64,000 nucleotides of DNA, from assembly GCF_933775445.1 (NCBI RefSeq), contig NC_065877.1, positions 3,906,001 to 3,970,000 on the forward strand, written 5' to 3'. The DNA is from Argentina anserina (taxonomy: Eukaryota > Streptophyta > Magnoliopsida > Rosales > Rosaceae). The translations under genes and the position numbers were made by a program. The notes beneath the pieces were generated by a model. That model saw nothing but the letters and a program-made list of their open reading frames with translations, searched no databases and was not told the origin of the DNA. Positions 24,232-34,229 of this stretch are shown here, in pieces. Position 1 is the stretch's first letter; each line of letters starts with the position of its first letter.

Positions 24232-25210
24232 CCTATAAAACTACCCAACAAAACGGTTCACCATGTTTATGCTCGCTCATCCCCAATTCACCATCACCCC
24301 TAACTGATTAAGAATGTGAGATTTATTTGGTTTGTAGAACTATGAAAACTATATTTGCATTATACTTACAGCGTTGCATCAACATAACTTCCATATAAAA
24401 CATGTACATATATGTAGAACAATAAGAGGTTTTTTCACATGTATATCGAATTAGTTCATAGATTAATTAATAATTGAACTAGTATAATCATAACCTAATC
24501 ACCCAGAATGTTGGAATAAGTGATTGTTCACAAAAACTAACGAAATGTTTAGTTGCTAGCCTGCGGCTAGCAACTAATTTGGAATGAAATGTGTTATTGT
24601 TCAACGAATTGCATAAACCTATTGTAATCATCGACTCATTGTTATGGTCTGTTGCCCTGCTCTATTTTCTAAACAGTTTGTCATCCACCATTGAGATCGT
24701 GCAGAGACTTGGGTAAGGCATGACTAGGATGAATTTGAGTATGTTTTGATTTGCTAGATACATTGATTTCTAAGGCATTTTGGGAAAACCATTTAGTTAA
24801 ATTAGGATTGGAATCTCTGACATGAGACTTGAATTATGTTGATTGTGAAAATTACATGAATGATCCCCACAAGTCAAATACAATCCTATTGTTAGACGAT
24901 CATCATACAATGGAAGATGGAAGTGGAGCTCCAAAGGTTCAGGTGTTCAGTTGTCCCTAGTTTTTATTGAAAGTATCTAGAGAGAATGAGAAATTACTAG
25001 ATTAGTAACATTGTTATTGTCATTTGGATGTAAACAACTATATTTGTGTTATTTTATATATATGCAAATTCAGAGACAAGGATCATGTTTGCTCTTAAAT
25101 ATACATGTACCTTACAACAATACATGTTCTTGTTAATCAAATCTAACTCATGATTCCATTATCTCGTCCAACTTACAATTTCGTTTATCATGTGATTGGC
25201 CATACATACC
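24232..25210. other. intergenic, no gene recognised
   Basis: AT-rich DNA without a credible open frame. A short inverted word pair (GTTGCTAGC..GCTAGCAAC) occurs near 24551-24573. Nothing else was seen. Confidence 0.4.
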
Positions 25211-25639
25211 TCATCTATGACATTTTCTTGTACTACTTCTCTTTCTCTTTCCCTGCTCCTTTTTCTTGAGCCTTTTTCTTGGTAACAAATGAACTCTCTC
25301 TTCAGAAGTCAAAGGAAGGTTATAAGTCTCCTCAAATTGAGTGATTATATACAAGCCATATCTCATGACAGCTGCAATCTTTGCTTGACAACCACTTCGT
25401 ATAATTCCTTTCCGCTTTTTTGGCTGAGCGGTTTTCTTCTTTGAATGCCTTACTTTGTAACAACAAAATTCTTGTCTTATAATTTTCGAGTCATCTTTAC
25501 TCTTATCAGTAGAACTTCTTCGAACATTGAACCCAGCTTTAAAAGCATACTTGTTGTAAAATTCATAAAGTTCATCTACTGTTTTAAATTGACGCTTTCT
25601 TGTAGGTTTCAATTCATTTGCAACTTGAGGTGTAAACAC
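25211..25639 (-). pseudogene. FAR1/FRS-type DNA-binding domain fragment
   Basis: FAR1-related proteins descend from Mutator transposases and bind DNA through an N-terminal WRKY-GCM1-like zinc finger. The frame reads TVDELYEFYNKYAFKAGFNV, RRSSTDKSKDD, then EFCCYKVRHSKKK, RSGCQAKIAAVMRYGLYIIT and QFEETYNLPL. The two usual His zinc ligands in FEEEHNHPL are replaced (ETYNLPL), so the finger is probably dead. There is no ATG: the frame is open upstream through VPCSSKTIEVFTPQVANELK until a stop near 25672. It ends soon after the domain, without the MULE transposase and SWIM parts. It is best read as a truncated gene or transposon relic. Confidence 0.8.
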
Positions 25640-25679
25640 TTCGATAGTCTTAGAAGAACATGGAACTGATCATAGATTC

Positions 25680-27015
25680 ATGGCTTCTAATCTTATCCCT
25701 TGAAACATATTCTCCATCCTATAATTAATTGTAAACCAATCAAAAACACATAAAACTAAAACTACATGGAATTAACATAAACTTATAATTATAGAACGAA
25801 TTGAATGACAAACAAAATACAGAACATCCACAACATCAATGGAATGGCCATTACTAAAATTAGAAAAACCTATATATGATAGAAAGAAAATGTATTCAAT
25901 CAAAGAGCTTATCAATATTATTATTGTTAGTATACGTCAATCATAATCACCCGAAAAAAACCTAATGATGCAAATCTTTAGATTTTACTTTGATTGATTC
26001 AAAGTCTAATCCAAAACAAATCTTGAACAGAGAAAGAAGAAACAACAAGAATTTTATCATTATATTCAGAAGTATTAGATGAAATCTAATGAAGAGCGGA
26101 ATTTTTAACAGGGTTTATTGTCAACGCGGGTCATGAGTAAAGATAATATGCTGTATCACTCTAAAAAGACCACACTACTGTTAAATCTAATCATAACCCT
26201 TATCAGATAGTCAGATCAAGCTACTGATGTTGAACATCCGCAAATTTTAAATGGATCGGACTTTCCGCAAATGAGAAATTATATATCCTCTGTACATGTG
26301 ATCCATAAAAGATTATCGATTAGGACAATAACGGCTGGGACTCCACCACTATTATTTAAAATTGGTGAAACTTAGATGACACGCACCCATCTTGATTACA
26401 CACCATCTACCCTTTTGTTCCTTCTGTTTATTAGATCGACATCAAGGACACAGTCCGGTATGACTATGATGAAAGGTTGAGGACAAGTGCGACCTGACCC
26501 TCCAGCGCTCAATGCTGTGGTGCAAGGATGAGTTGGGAACTTTCCGTTATTGTTTGCCTGTTTGGGTTCATTAGCCCCGAGATTCTGTTCGGATTTATAT
26601 ATCTAGTAGCACTGTAGCACGAATCGACATACTATCGCACTGTTTTTTGCAAATAAAATTTCTACAAGGGAATGCGATTCCCCTAGAAAAGAAGAATCAC
26701 TTCAAGAACTTGTCGCGTGGTTTAATTAGTAGGATTGCAGAGGAAGGAGAACTTGTTCCTTTGCTAAATGATAACGCTAAGAACAAACTCAACAGACACA
26801 TATGAGTAATAGAGCACTCAGTATTATTCATAAAGCTAATGATACCCTCCAAACCCTACCGGGTTGGTAGATAAGAATCACATAGAACTCCAATCAAATC
26901 CACATTGAGAATTAAAAAATGATTAATGTTCTACTAGACATTAATCCATATAGAATACCAATCAAACCCCACCGTTCAACAAGAGATGGACATGATGTGA
27001 AAACACAATAAGCTA
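25680..27015. other. intergenic, no gene recognised
   Basis: AT-rich DNA with no credible coding frames. No terminal repeats were seen by eye. The end near 27015 is close to the presumed 3' end of the first RCI2 gene. Confidence 0.4.
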
Positions 27016-27380
27016 AATACAAAGGAGAAATGACGCCACTACATTATTGTCTACACCAAACAAGTGCTATCCAATCCAACGGTGAAAACTACAGAACTTA
27101 TGTGCCCTTCACATCTGTACGACTACCACCTGCATGTCCACACAAAAAGAAAGAACAAAAGTAAGAAATTGTTCATTAATCCGAAATTTTCAACTCTCAT
27201 TTCACAATGACTCGAAGTCGAAGTAAGATGTTACTTTCTAAAAGGGTTGTATATTAGATGAAAATAACGCGCAAACGTTCTAGTGTTCTACCACATAGAA
27301 GGAACTACAATCAAAATGGCTCAGATTAACGATTAAGAAAGATAACTTACAGAAGCTCGAAGTATGAGTGGCTGTATCGA

Positions 27381-27687
27381 TCACTTAGTGATGACCCAGA
27401 TAGCATAAATGATCCCAGGAAGGTACCCAAAAAGAGTCAGAATCAGACAGATCCAGAACTCTACCTGAAGAGATCATATACAATACATATTAACACTACA
27501 GATCTTAATTCATCACAGTTAATTGTTCTATGATAGAGAAATACTGTTATCATATAACCATATATAAATTTCAGAAATGAAGGTATATAATGGCTCTGAT
27601 CCTTACCCCGCAGCCAAACTTGAGAAACACTCCAAGAGGAGGCAAGAGGATGGCGATGATGATGTCGATGAAGGTTGCTGTACTCAT
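27381..27687 (-). CDS. RCI2: RCI2/LTI6 small hydrophobic protein, copy 1
   Basis: PMP3/UPF0057 family: a tiny plasma-membrane protein that helps ion balance and membrane potential under cold, salt and ABA. Two coding exons, 27687-27607 (MSTATFIDIIIAILLPPLGV to FGCG) and 27464-27381 (VEFWICLILTLFGYLPGIIY AIWVITK), give 54 residues, the usual length. Two transmembrane segments flank the signature LPPLGVFLKFGC. Donor GTAAGG and acceptor CTTCAG are clear. A second intron lies in the 3' UTR, 27350-27130 (donor GTAAGT, acceptor ACATGCAG), about 30 nt after the stop and so too close to trigger nonsense-mediated decay by the usual 50-55-nt rule. A TATA box CTATATAA lies near 27820. Copy 2 is 6 kb upstream in the same orientation. 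Confidence 0.93.
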
Positions 27688-27696
27688 ACTTGAAAC

Positions 27697-27712
27697 GAAG
27701 AAGAAGAAGAAG

Positions 27713-27742
<30 letters not shown>
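27697..27742. repeat. (GAA)15 microsatellite in the RCI2 copy 1 leader
   Basis: An uninterrupted run of about 15 GAA units ends 9 bp before the ATG of RCI2 copy 1. On the mRNA it reads as (CUU)n, a pyrimidine-rich leader. It should vary in length between individuals. Copy 2 has only a short AAGAAGAAG remnant at the similar place. Confidence 0.9.
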
Positions 27743-27743
<1 letters not shown>

Positions 27744-27855
27744 TAAGTAGGTAACGGCTGTGTATCGAGTTGTGTTGATGAATGAAACTGTGAGGTAGAG
27801 ACTAGAGAGTATAGGGATTATATAGAGACAGAGAGACAGAGAGCTGATGAGGAAA

Positions 27856-28146
27856 CACGTGGAGCAATGGGGGCGCACAGTAGAGTATCGTGTTCGCGCT
27901 TGCAAAGTCCTAGCTGGAAAGGGTTTTCTTCTGAGTAAATCTCATTGCTGGAGGTGCCCAGAATATGTTACAGCCTATAATATCCCCTATAAATAATATC
28001 TATCAGCCACACATTCCTTAAGTGGAAAAAAAAATCTACAGCTAGGTTTGCATAAAATGGGGTGACATGCATGCACAGATGTCAGTCTGCATCTTACCAT
28101 GAGAACCACGTGTCAGTAAGTTATATCACATGTACGGGCACGTGTC
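27856..28146 (-). promoter_or_regulatory. ABRE/G-box cluster upstream of RCI2 copy 1
   Basis: CACGTGG at 27856-27862 and CACGTGTC at 28107-28114 and 28139-28146 are ACGT-core elements bound by bZIP factors of the ABF/AREB type. They lie 170-460 bp before the ATG. The spacing and number fit ABA and cold induction, as known for RCI2 genes; activity here is inferred. Confidence 0.6.
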
Positions 28147-28149
28147 AGT

Positions 28150-31100
28150 CTGCTATCCACTCGTCTGTTTCTTCTACTCCCGGAGAAATTACAAGGAGCC
28201 CATCATCGGTGGCAAACAGCGACGAATGAAACGTGATGAGCCATGTATTTGAATTCAATTTCGAAATCAAGTGCAAATGAATGGCCGACCTAGACATACA
28301 TAGGTGATGTTAGAAGTCGAGTTCACAGTTAGGCGGTGGTACATAACTTAAAATGAAAGAAGGCTTCTCTACAATATTTATCAAAGGTAGCAAGTTTGGA
28401 ATTTTGGATTCATATACCGACATATTTATGATTTATCTTATAACGAGTGTAATACAATTTTCTTTCTTTCAAAACACGTATACCACTAATACCAGGGATC
28501 CGTTCATCACATGCATCAACAGATTCATTAACAAGCTAAAAGATTGATCTACCTACTACTTAACTCTTTCGTTCCACACTTCCACTTAGTGACGGATCCA
28601 CGTGTGGGCGAGTCTAGGCAGCTTCTACGCTAGGTTTTTACTGTTGGGCGTTGAGGATGAAGTTTTTCCAGAAAAATGCCAGGTAAAAATGGCAGTTTCC
28701 AGTGAAGAATAGAGGAAGATGATGATCTTAGAGGAAAAATACACTTGTTTTATTCACTCTAGTTTCAGCCGAAAACGACGTCGTTTTTGTGCTTCTTATT
28801 AATTATTGATCAAATACCAACTTCTATGTCAATCACCGTGGGATCCAGACCCAAATTCACAAAAGACAAATGTCACAAAAAAAACATCAAAGATGAGAAG
28901 GATCTCTCCCAGTCTCCTCCATGGACCCAAACGAAAGTGAAAACTATTAACCCAAAGTTTAGTTTTGAACTCTTTCAAGTAAGTACATGATCTAAAATCT
29001 GAACTTCATTAGATATAGTTTAGATGTGCAAACACTAAATCCTAAATTGCTATTATAGCAACTGTTTTAATACTTTGCTTGTTTATATTGAGAAAGCCAT
29101 TGAAATATCATTGGTGCTAATGTAAAATGTTGTGTTTTCAAAATATGAAATTGCGGACAATTACCGTTCATTGTTTGATTGAAAATTTATAGAATTGGAT
29201 TATAATAAAATGCCAATTCACATAGCTTATGTCATTAAAAAAACCTAAAAAGAACGCACTACACGCCCGTCCTCAGATCTCCTCCTCAGTAGTGCAGTCT
29301 GTTCTCTGGTGGCCTCCAAATCAGTGCAGGCCTTTGACCTTGCCGACTAATGGTTTTTTCATTGGGTGGAGGTGAGTTTGACGGCCATTGTTTTCTCAAG
29401 TTTTCTGGATCTACATTGGTGTGTTGTTACTTTTAGTTGGTTATTTGTTTGTTTTCCTGTCTTAGTAGATGATGAAGGTCGGGATAGCATCCACTGTACA
29501 TGGGTTATTGTGATGCATATACCGGTTGTCAGCGACCGGGATTTTCTTACAAATAAATTGAGCTTGGATTTTTTTCTAAGTTTCATGGTTTGGGCTAGTA
29601 TCAAGTTTTATTTTCCTAGTTTAGTTTATTTCAATTTTCTAATAAGAAGTAAGGGTGAGCATAATCTTGGGTTTTGCACTGTGTGTGTCGTGTCTGCTCT
29701 AAGACGGCGATGAGTACCTTGTTTTGTCAATTGGTCATTACCTTCTAGTTGTAGGATAAAATCTAGAGTCATCGGATTTTTGGTTCGACATCCACATAAT
29801 GGGGAAGCTGTTGTATTAGAAACTTATGACTTCGTGTGAACATTATTTTTCCGGTATGTTGCCAAAGTTGTAAAGAAAATGAAGTTGCCTGTGAGACCCG
29901 GAATTATTAACGAGCTAAAATTGAGAGCGTATGAGAATTATTTTATGGTCTCGGTAATTATTTTAGTGGATGCTCATAATCCATTCAGGGATTTCTTTAT
30001 CTATCTCGATTAGCGCTTTCCGTTTTTATTTCTAAAATGGTGCATGTTACAGTTTGGTTATGTTTAAATTCTATTTTCGTACTAACCAAACATGTTATGT
30101 CCCGGACCCGGGATCGGTGGCTTTTACCCCACCGGACGCCGATTCCAACGCGTGAGTTAAATGTTAAGGAGTAGAATGTAAATAAATAAAAAACTTGCTT
30201 TTAGGCTCTTCTTTATAGACTCGTGGATCAGTTGCCTGCTGAATCGTGGGGACCAAGTCATGCAAATGTACCAATCAAAACATGCCACGTCACCACCCAC
30301 TAAAAATTCAATCAAATATGTAGAAAATCCTTAAAATAGCTAATAAAAATAAAAGGCGGCCTATTTTTCAAAATCGGGATGTTACAAAATTGTGAGAGAT
30401 TGTGATGACTTAAGAACGAGGGGTAACACAGACTTCCTCAAGTTTGATCCCTTAAACCTCCGGAGACTTTACTTACACTAGTCGTGCGGGTTCTGATCTT
30501 AAGAACGGACTCGAAATATTATGTAGCTTGGTAGCAGACGCTCTTATTACAGTATATTTGATATAAGGTCATGTAGTGGGTCTATAAAACTGGCCATCAA
30601 AAGATATTTGGCTTTGGCATGCCGTATTGAGAATCTATGCACTGATTCTCGAGTAAACTATTTGCAGTTTGTTATTAATTTTTATGATTTCGTTTATAAA
30701 TTTTTTTATACTGGGGATGCCCAAATGTTGTATTTGTTTTCAAAGCTAATCAAGACACCCTACAAAAGTGTGTGTAGGTATTGTGCGCTGGTACGGGAAA
30801 GCAGTGGATGGAGTTGGGTGTGTTGTTCAAATTCGGTAAACCGTATTTCAATTCACATGTTAGATTTCCATATTTGGATATATGATTCTAGAACCGTATT
30901 TCAGATATATATATATATATATATATTTCCGAGTTTATTAAATTCGATCTCTTTGTTTCATCAAATTCTAAACAGACATGTATATTTATGCGATAAACAG
31001 ATTTTCACCTCAAAATTAATTTAAAGTTTTATGCTGTGTTTATGTAAAAAAAATTTACACAAAATGCCTTGCATTTTTTTAAAATGTAAATCAAGTTTTA

Positions 31101-31170
31101 GATTTATGTTTTATAGACTAGTGACATTGGGACGTACTTAAACTTGTGAGGTGCAGTTTGAGGCGTTACA
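28150..31170. other. intergenic between the RCI2 copies, transposon-like debris
   Basis: Mostly AT-rich with no recognised gene. A GC-richer segment at about 29240-29360 and a block near 30090-30375, with ends TGTTATGTCCCG and (inverted) TGTAACATCCCG, look transposon-derived, but no target duplication was found. A 16-bp palindrome lies at 28772-28787 and a TA dinucleotide run at about 30906-30925. The 115- and 138-codon frames here match nothing I know. Confidence 0.4.
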
Positions 31171-31178
31171 TTGCCAAT

Positions 31179-31626
31179 CAGTGGCGAAGCTATAATTTTA
31201 GGTTCACTGTAGCACAAATTTTTCTCACAAATGATAATGGATTTTTATTTTTATTTTAAGTCAATGACATAAAAAGAATTTCAAAAATTAACAAATTGAA
31301 AAGGCTTCAAGCTTGATTACTTAAGATCTTAAAAAAAAAAGATAGCAATATGATGTTACTCTCAATATTGAAGAGAAAAACAAACAAAAACACGGGGCTA
31401 AAAGGACATGAAACGAAAATAAACACAAGAAAGCTGAATAGGTAAAAAATAAAAGAAATAAGACTGCTTGCAGCCCTTGCAAGATTCGAACAGAGAACAT
31501 AAATATGGGTTACTAACACCAAACCATTAACACCAAACAAGCACCTATGTAATGTTCTAAACAAGAAATATTTTAAAACCTATAGGTGCACAAGAACCAG
31601 TAGGCTCTCAAGTGGCTCCGCCTCTG
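31179..31626 (-). mobile_element. 448-bp hAT MITE, family A, copy 1
   Basis: Starts CAGTGGCGAAGC and ends GGCTCCGCCTCTG, with an 8-bp duplication TTGCCAAT/TTGCTAAT (7 of 8 identical; 31171-31178 and 31627-31634). The same sequence, inverted, recurs at 58678-59118, which defines a family. The interior contains GATTCGAAC at 31483-31491, the reverse of a Pol III B box. No transposase. Confidence 0.85.
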
Positions 31627-31634
31627 TTGCTAAT

Positions 31635-33010
31635 GTTGCGCTCTTAGTTAGTTGGTGTTTGATGGAATACATCAGTTGTTTAGTTGAGATTTCTATTAAA
31701 ATTTCAGGATTTTTTTATTGGCTATAATATGGGGTATAGACTATATGTCTCTCCTTGTATTATGTGATTTCATTAATGATTATTACCCCGTTGTGGTTTA
31801 ATCCTACTTAAAAAAATTTGGATTATACTTCAAGTGACGAATAATTGTACTTATCTTGACTGGGGAAAATTCCGACGCTGCTTCCACTTCCATCTTTCTA
31901 CTAGTTACTTGATAATTCATGACTTCACCTCCTCTTACCAGTGATGATGAATTTGCCTCTTTAATAAGGTGATTGTGGTCAAGAAATTAGTGTTCATTAG
32001 TATTTCATAAGCTCATTTTCCTTGCAGTCTGATATTTTAAATATCTCCAAAGAGTAGTGTACGTCAACATGAAAAATGTGGAAAATAACATCTTGATCAT
32101 TTTTGGTTTTTCTTTGTTGCTATCACACGAGTAGATGTAGATATTTCATGAATCTTTTTGTTTTTTTTCTTCTGTTCCTCCTTATTTTATGTGGTTTATT
32201 TGAGATCATCTCCCCTGGAGCATCAAAATGAGCATTCGTCACCTGCAGACTGTCAATGGGTTTCTCTAACCCAACGTCTCACGGGTTGCCACCGCATGCT
32301 GCAACACCGGCGGCGATGAGGCTCCACCCATGTTGAGCCCCGAGGCAGACACATCCATACATGTGAGCGCACCACACACGTGACGTAACCGTCCCTCTCT
32401 CCTTTCTACAGCATTTTTAACGGCTAAACCCTAAAAATCTATACTACCAGCTTTTTTGGTGATTTGCCCATACACCCACGTTTGAGGGCATGGGCGCCTT
32501 TGTATCTTTCATGTGATCCACGTAATGATCGAGAAGAGTGTGCCTGTCTGTTTGATGTGGCTCGTTGGCCTATTTTGAAGTTTTATAAGCTTAGTCACTT
32601 GTTTGTTTTTTCATCATCATATCAATACTGGAGAAATTTCATTGAAAGCTTATTCACTTGTTTAAACAAAATTTCTTTGATTCTTTCGGAGTCTCAGCGA
32701 TCGAGTTGAATTCAAAGGAAGCTCAGACCATCATGCTTTGTTCGATCAGCAATCCAATATCACATTCAAGCGAACATGAACGTTTTTCATTAAAAAAAAG
32801 ACTAATGGGATTTTTTTTCTTTAATTGAATTGGAGATAATGATACATCAACTCCTCAACACAACCTTCTTCAACAAATAGACAAATCATGGGGAACACAA
32901 TGAACTCAATAAGAGAATAAGGAGACGGGGTGAAAGAGGAAAAAAACCACACTACTTGAAATATGAACTGTCTATATATATATTAGCTACACCAAACAAG
33001 GACTATGCAA
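31635..33010. other. intergenic and presumed 3' end of RCI2 copy 2
   Basis: No gene is recognised. A block at about 32286-32395 (GGTTGCC.. to GTGACGTAACCGTCC) has a diverged relative at 35362-35455. From about 32960 the DNA resembles the downstream flank of RCI2 copy 1 near 27045 (ACACCAAACAAG, CAATCCAACGG), so it belongs to the duplicated gene's 3' UTR. Confidence 0.5.
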
Positions 33011-33139
33011 TCCAACGGGGGAGGACAAGCTTTGAATGAATAAACCAGAAGACATATGTGCCATTCACATCCTTATCACTACAACCTGTCCAAAACAAAA
33101 CACAGCACAAGAAAAAGGAGAAAGATTAGTTCTCCGTCT

Positions 33140-33295
33140 TTGTCAAAAGAAACATCATGTAGACCCAAGATTATATTAATATAACACAGCTTGGTTACCA
33201 TAATTATCCATACTTTGACAAAGAAAACATCATGTAGACCCAATATTATATTAATATAACACAGCTTGGTTACCATAATTATCCATACTCATAAA
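33140..33295. repeat. 75-bp tandem duplication in the RCI2 copy 2 3'-UTR intron
   Basis: The unit AACATCATGTAGACCCAAGA.. starts at 33151 and again at 33226, with nearly identical text through CCATAATTATCCATACT. Both units fall inside the 3'-UTR intron (33421-33086), which explains why this intron is 336 bp while that of copy 1 is 221 bp. Confidence 0.9.
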
Positions 33296-33446
33296 GTTTA
33301 CTTCTTTTTTTCTTAATCAAATAAATCTCTGCATGTTCAGATATAATTAACAGAGAAAAAGAAGAGATTACAGGAAATTAAAGATCATCCTTTGCAGAAG
33401 AAGTAGAAGTTGGGATCTTACAGAAATTGAAGCATGATTAGCTACT

Positions 33447-33773
33447 TCACTTGGTGATGACATAGATGGCATAGATAATCCCAGGGATGTAACCGAAAAT
33501 GGTCAGCAACAGACAGATCCAGAACTCCACCTGCAAAATAGGTAATCCAGAAATCAATTAAAAAGATTAAACCCGGAAGAACTCGACCAAAAATCGCTGA
33601 TATAACATGCATATATGGACAGTTGGATTCAGAAACATATATAGAAAAATCAGAGAGATATATAGGAATATGTAAATACTGACATGGCAGCCAAACTTGA
33701 GGAAGACCCCAAGAGGAGGCAGGAGGATGGCGATGAGGATATCGATGAAATTCGCTGTTCCTTCGCTCGGCAT
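33447..33773 (-). CDS. RCI2: RCI2/LTI6 small hydrophobic protein, copy 2
   Basis: Second PMP3-family gene, in tandem with copy 1. Exon 1 33773-33684 reads MPSEGTANFIDILIAILLPP then LGVFLKFGCH; exon 2 33530-33447 reads VEFWICLLLTIFGYIPGIIY AIYVITK. The protein has 57 residues, three more than copy 1 at the N-terminus. The intron sits at the same place (donor GTCAGT, acceptor TTTGCAG). A 3'-UTR intron (33421-33086, donor GTAAGA, acceptor TTGGACAG) starts about 25 nt after the stop, as in copy 1. TATA-like TATTTAAA lies near 33897. Shared intron positions and similar 3' flanks show the copies arose by duplication. Predicted role is as for copy 1. Confidence 0.93.
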
Positions 33774-33939
33774 GTTTGCTTGACTCGAGAGAGAGTACTG
33801 ATCGAGATGGAATTAAGAAGAAGAGTTGTTGGTATTTGGGTAACTGCTCTGCTCTGGATTTGTGTTCGGTGTCGAAACTGTGAGGTAGATAGGGTTTAAA
33901 TACTGGGAGTAAAGGAAGTCGCTGTCCGATGATGTGGGA

Positions 33940-34225
33940 CACGTGTAGGCTTCGTACTGGTTGTATAAAAAATACGGTATCGTGTACCTGCTGGCTTTGC
34001 TTAACCCTGTAAAGTTTCTCCGGTGATGTAAATCACACTTTCGGAGGTTCCTGCGTATATCTCAGAAAAGTTCTTCCGTGGGTCAACCCCACCACGTGGC
34101 GGTGGCTGTCCAATAAGGAGCTTAGCAGGGGTAGTTTGGGTATGATGCTTATTTAATTGAGGGTAATATCAGAACACTGAAATAAATTTTTAATAAATAA
34201 TTGGCTTGTTTCATAGCCACGTGGT
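33940..34225 (-). promoter_or_regulatory. ABRE/G-box cluster upstream of RCI2 copy 2
   Basis: CACGTGT at 33940-33946, CCACGTGGC at 34092-34100 and GCCACGTGGT at 34216-34225 are palindromic ACGT-core motifs 165-450 bp before the ATG. ACGTGTC also occurs near 34309. The arrangement parallels that of copy 1, suggesting shared ABA or stress control. Confidence 0.6.
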
Positions 34226-34229
34226 GGGG

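Noticed and set aside
28586..28605. hAT-like terminus AGTGACGGATCCACG
   Set aside because: Only a weak single-end match; no partner terminus or 8-bp duplication.
30090..30375. Solo LTR or TIR element with TGTTATGTCCCG and TGTAACATCCCG ends
   Set aside because: The end match is short and no target duplication flanks it, so it is not listed as an element.
32464..32709. Plus-strand 81-codon frame
   Set aside because: No family resemblance, no promoter pattern, and the upstream block is part of a duplicated non-coding segment.
33684..33942. Plus frame 33684-33899 and minus frame 33442-33942 over RCI2 copy 2
   Set aside because: One is antisense; the other reads through the intron in the wrong frame of the spliced RCI2 gene.
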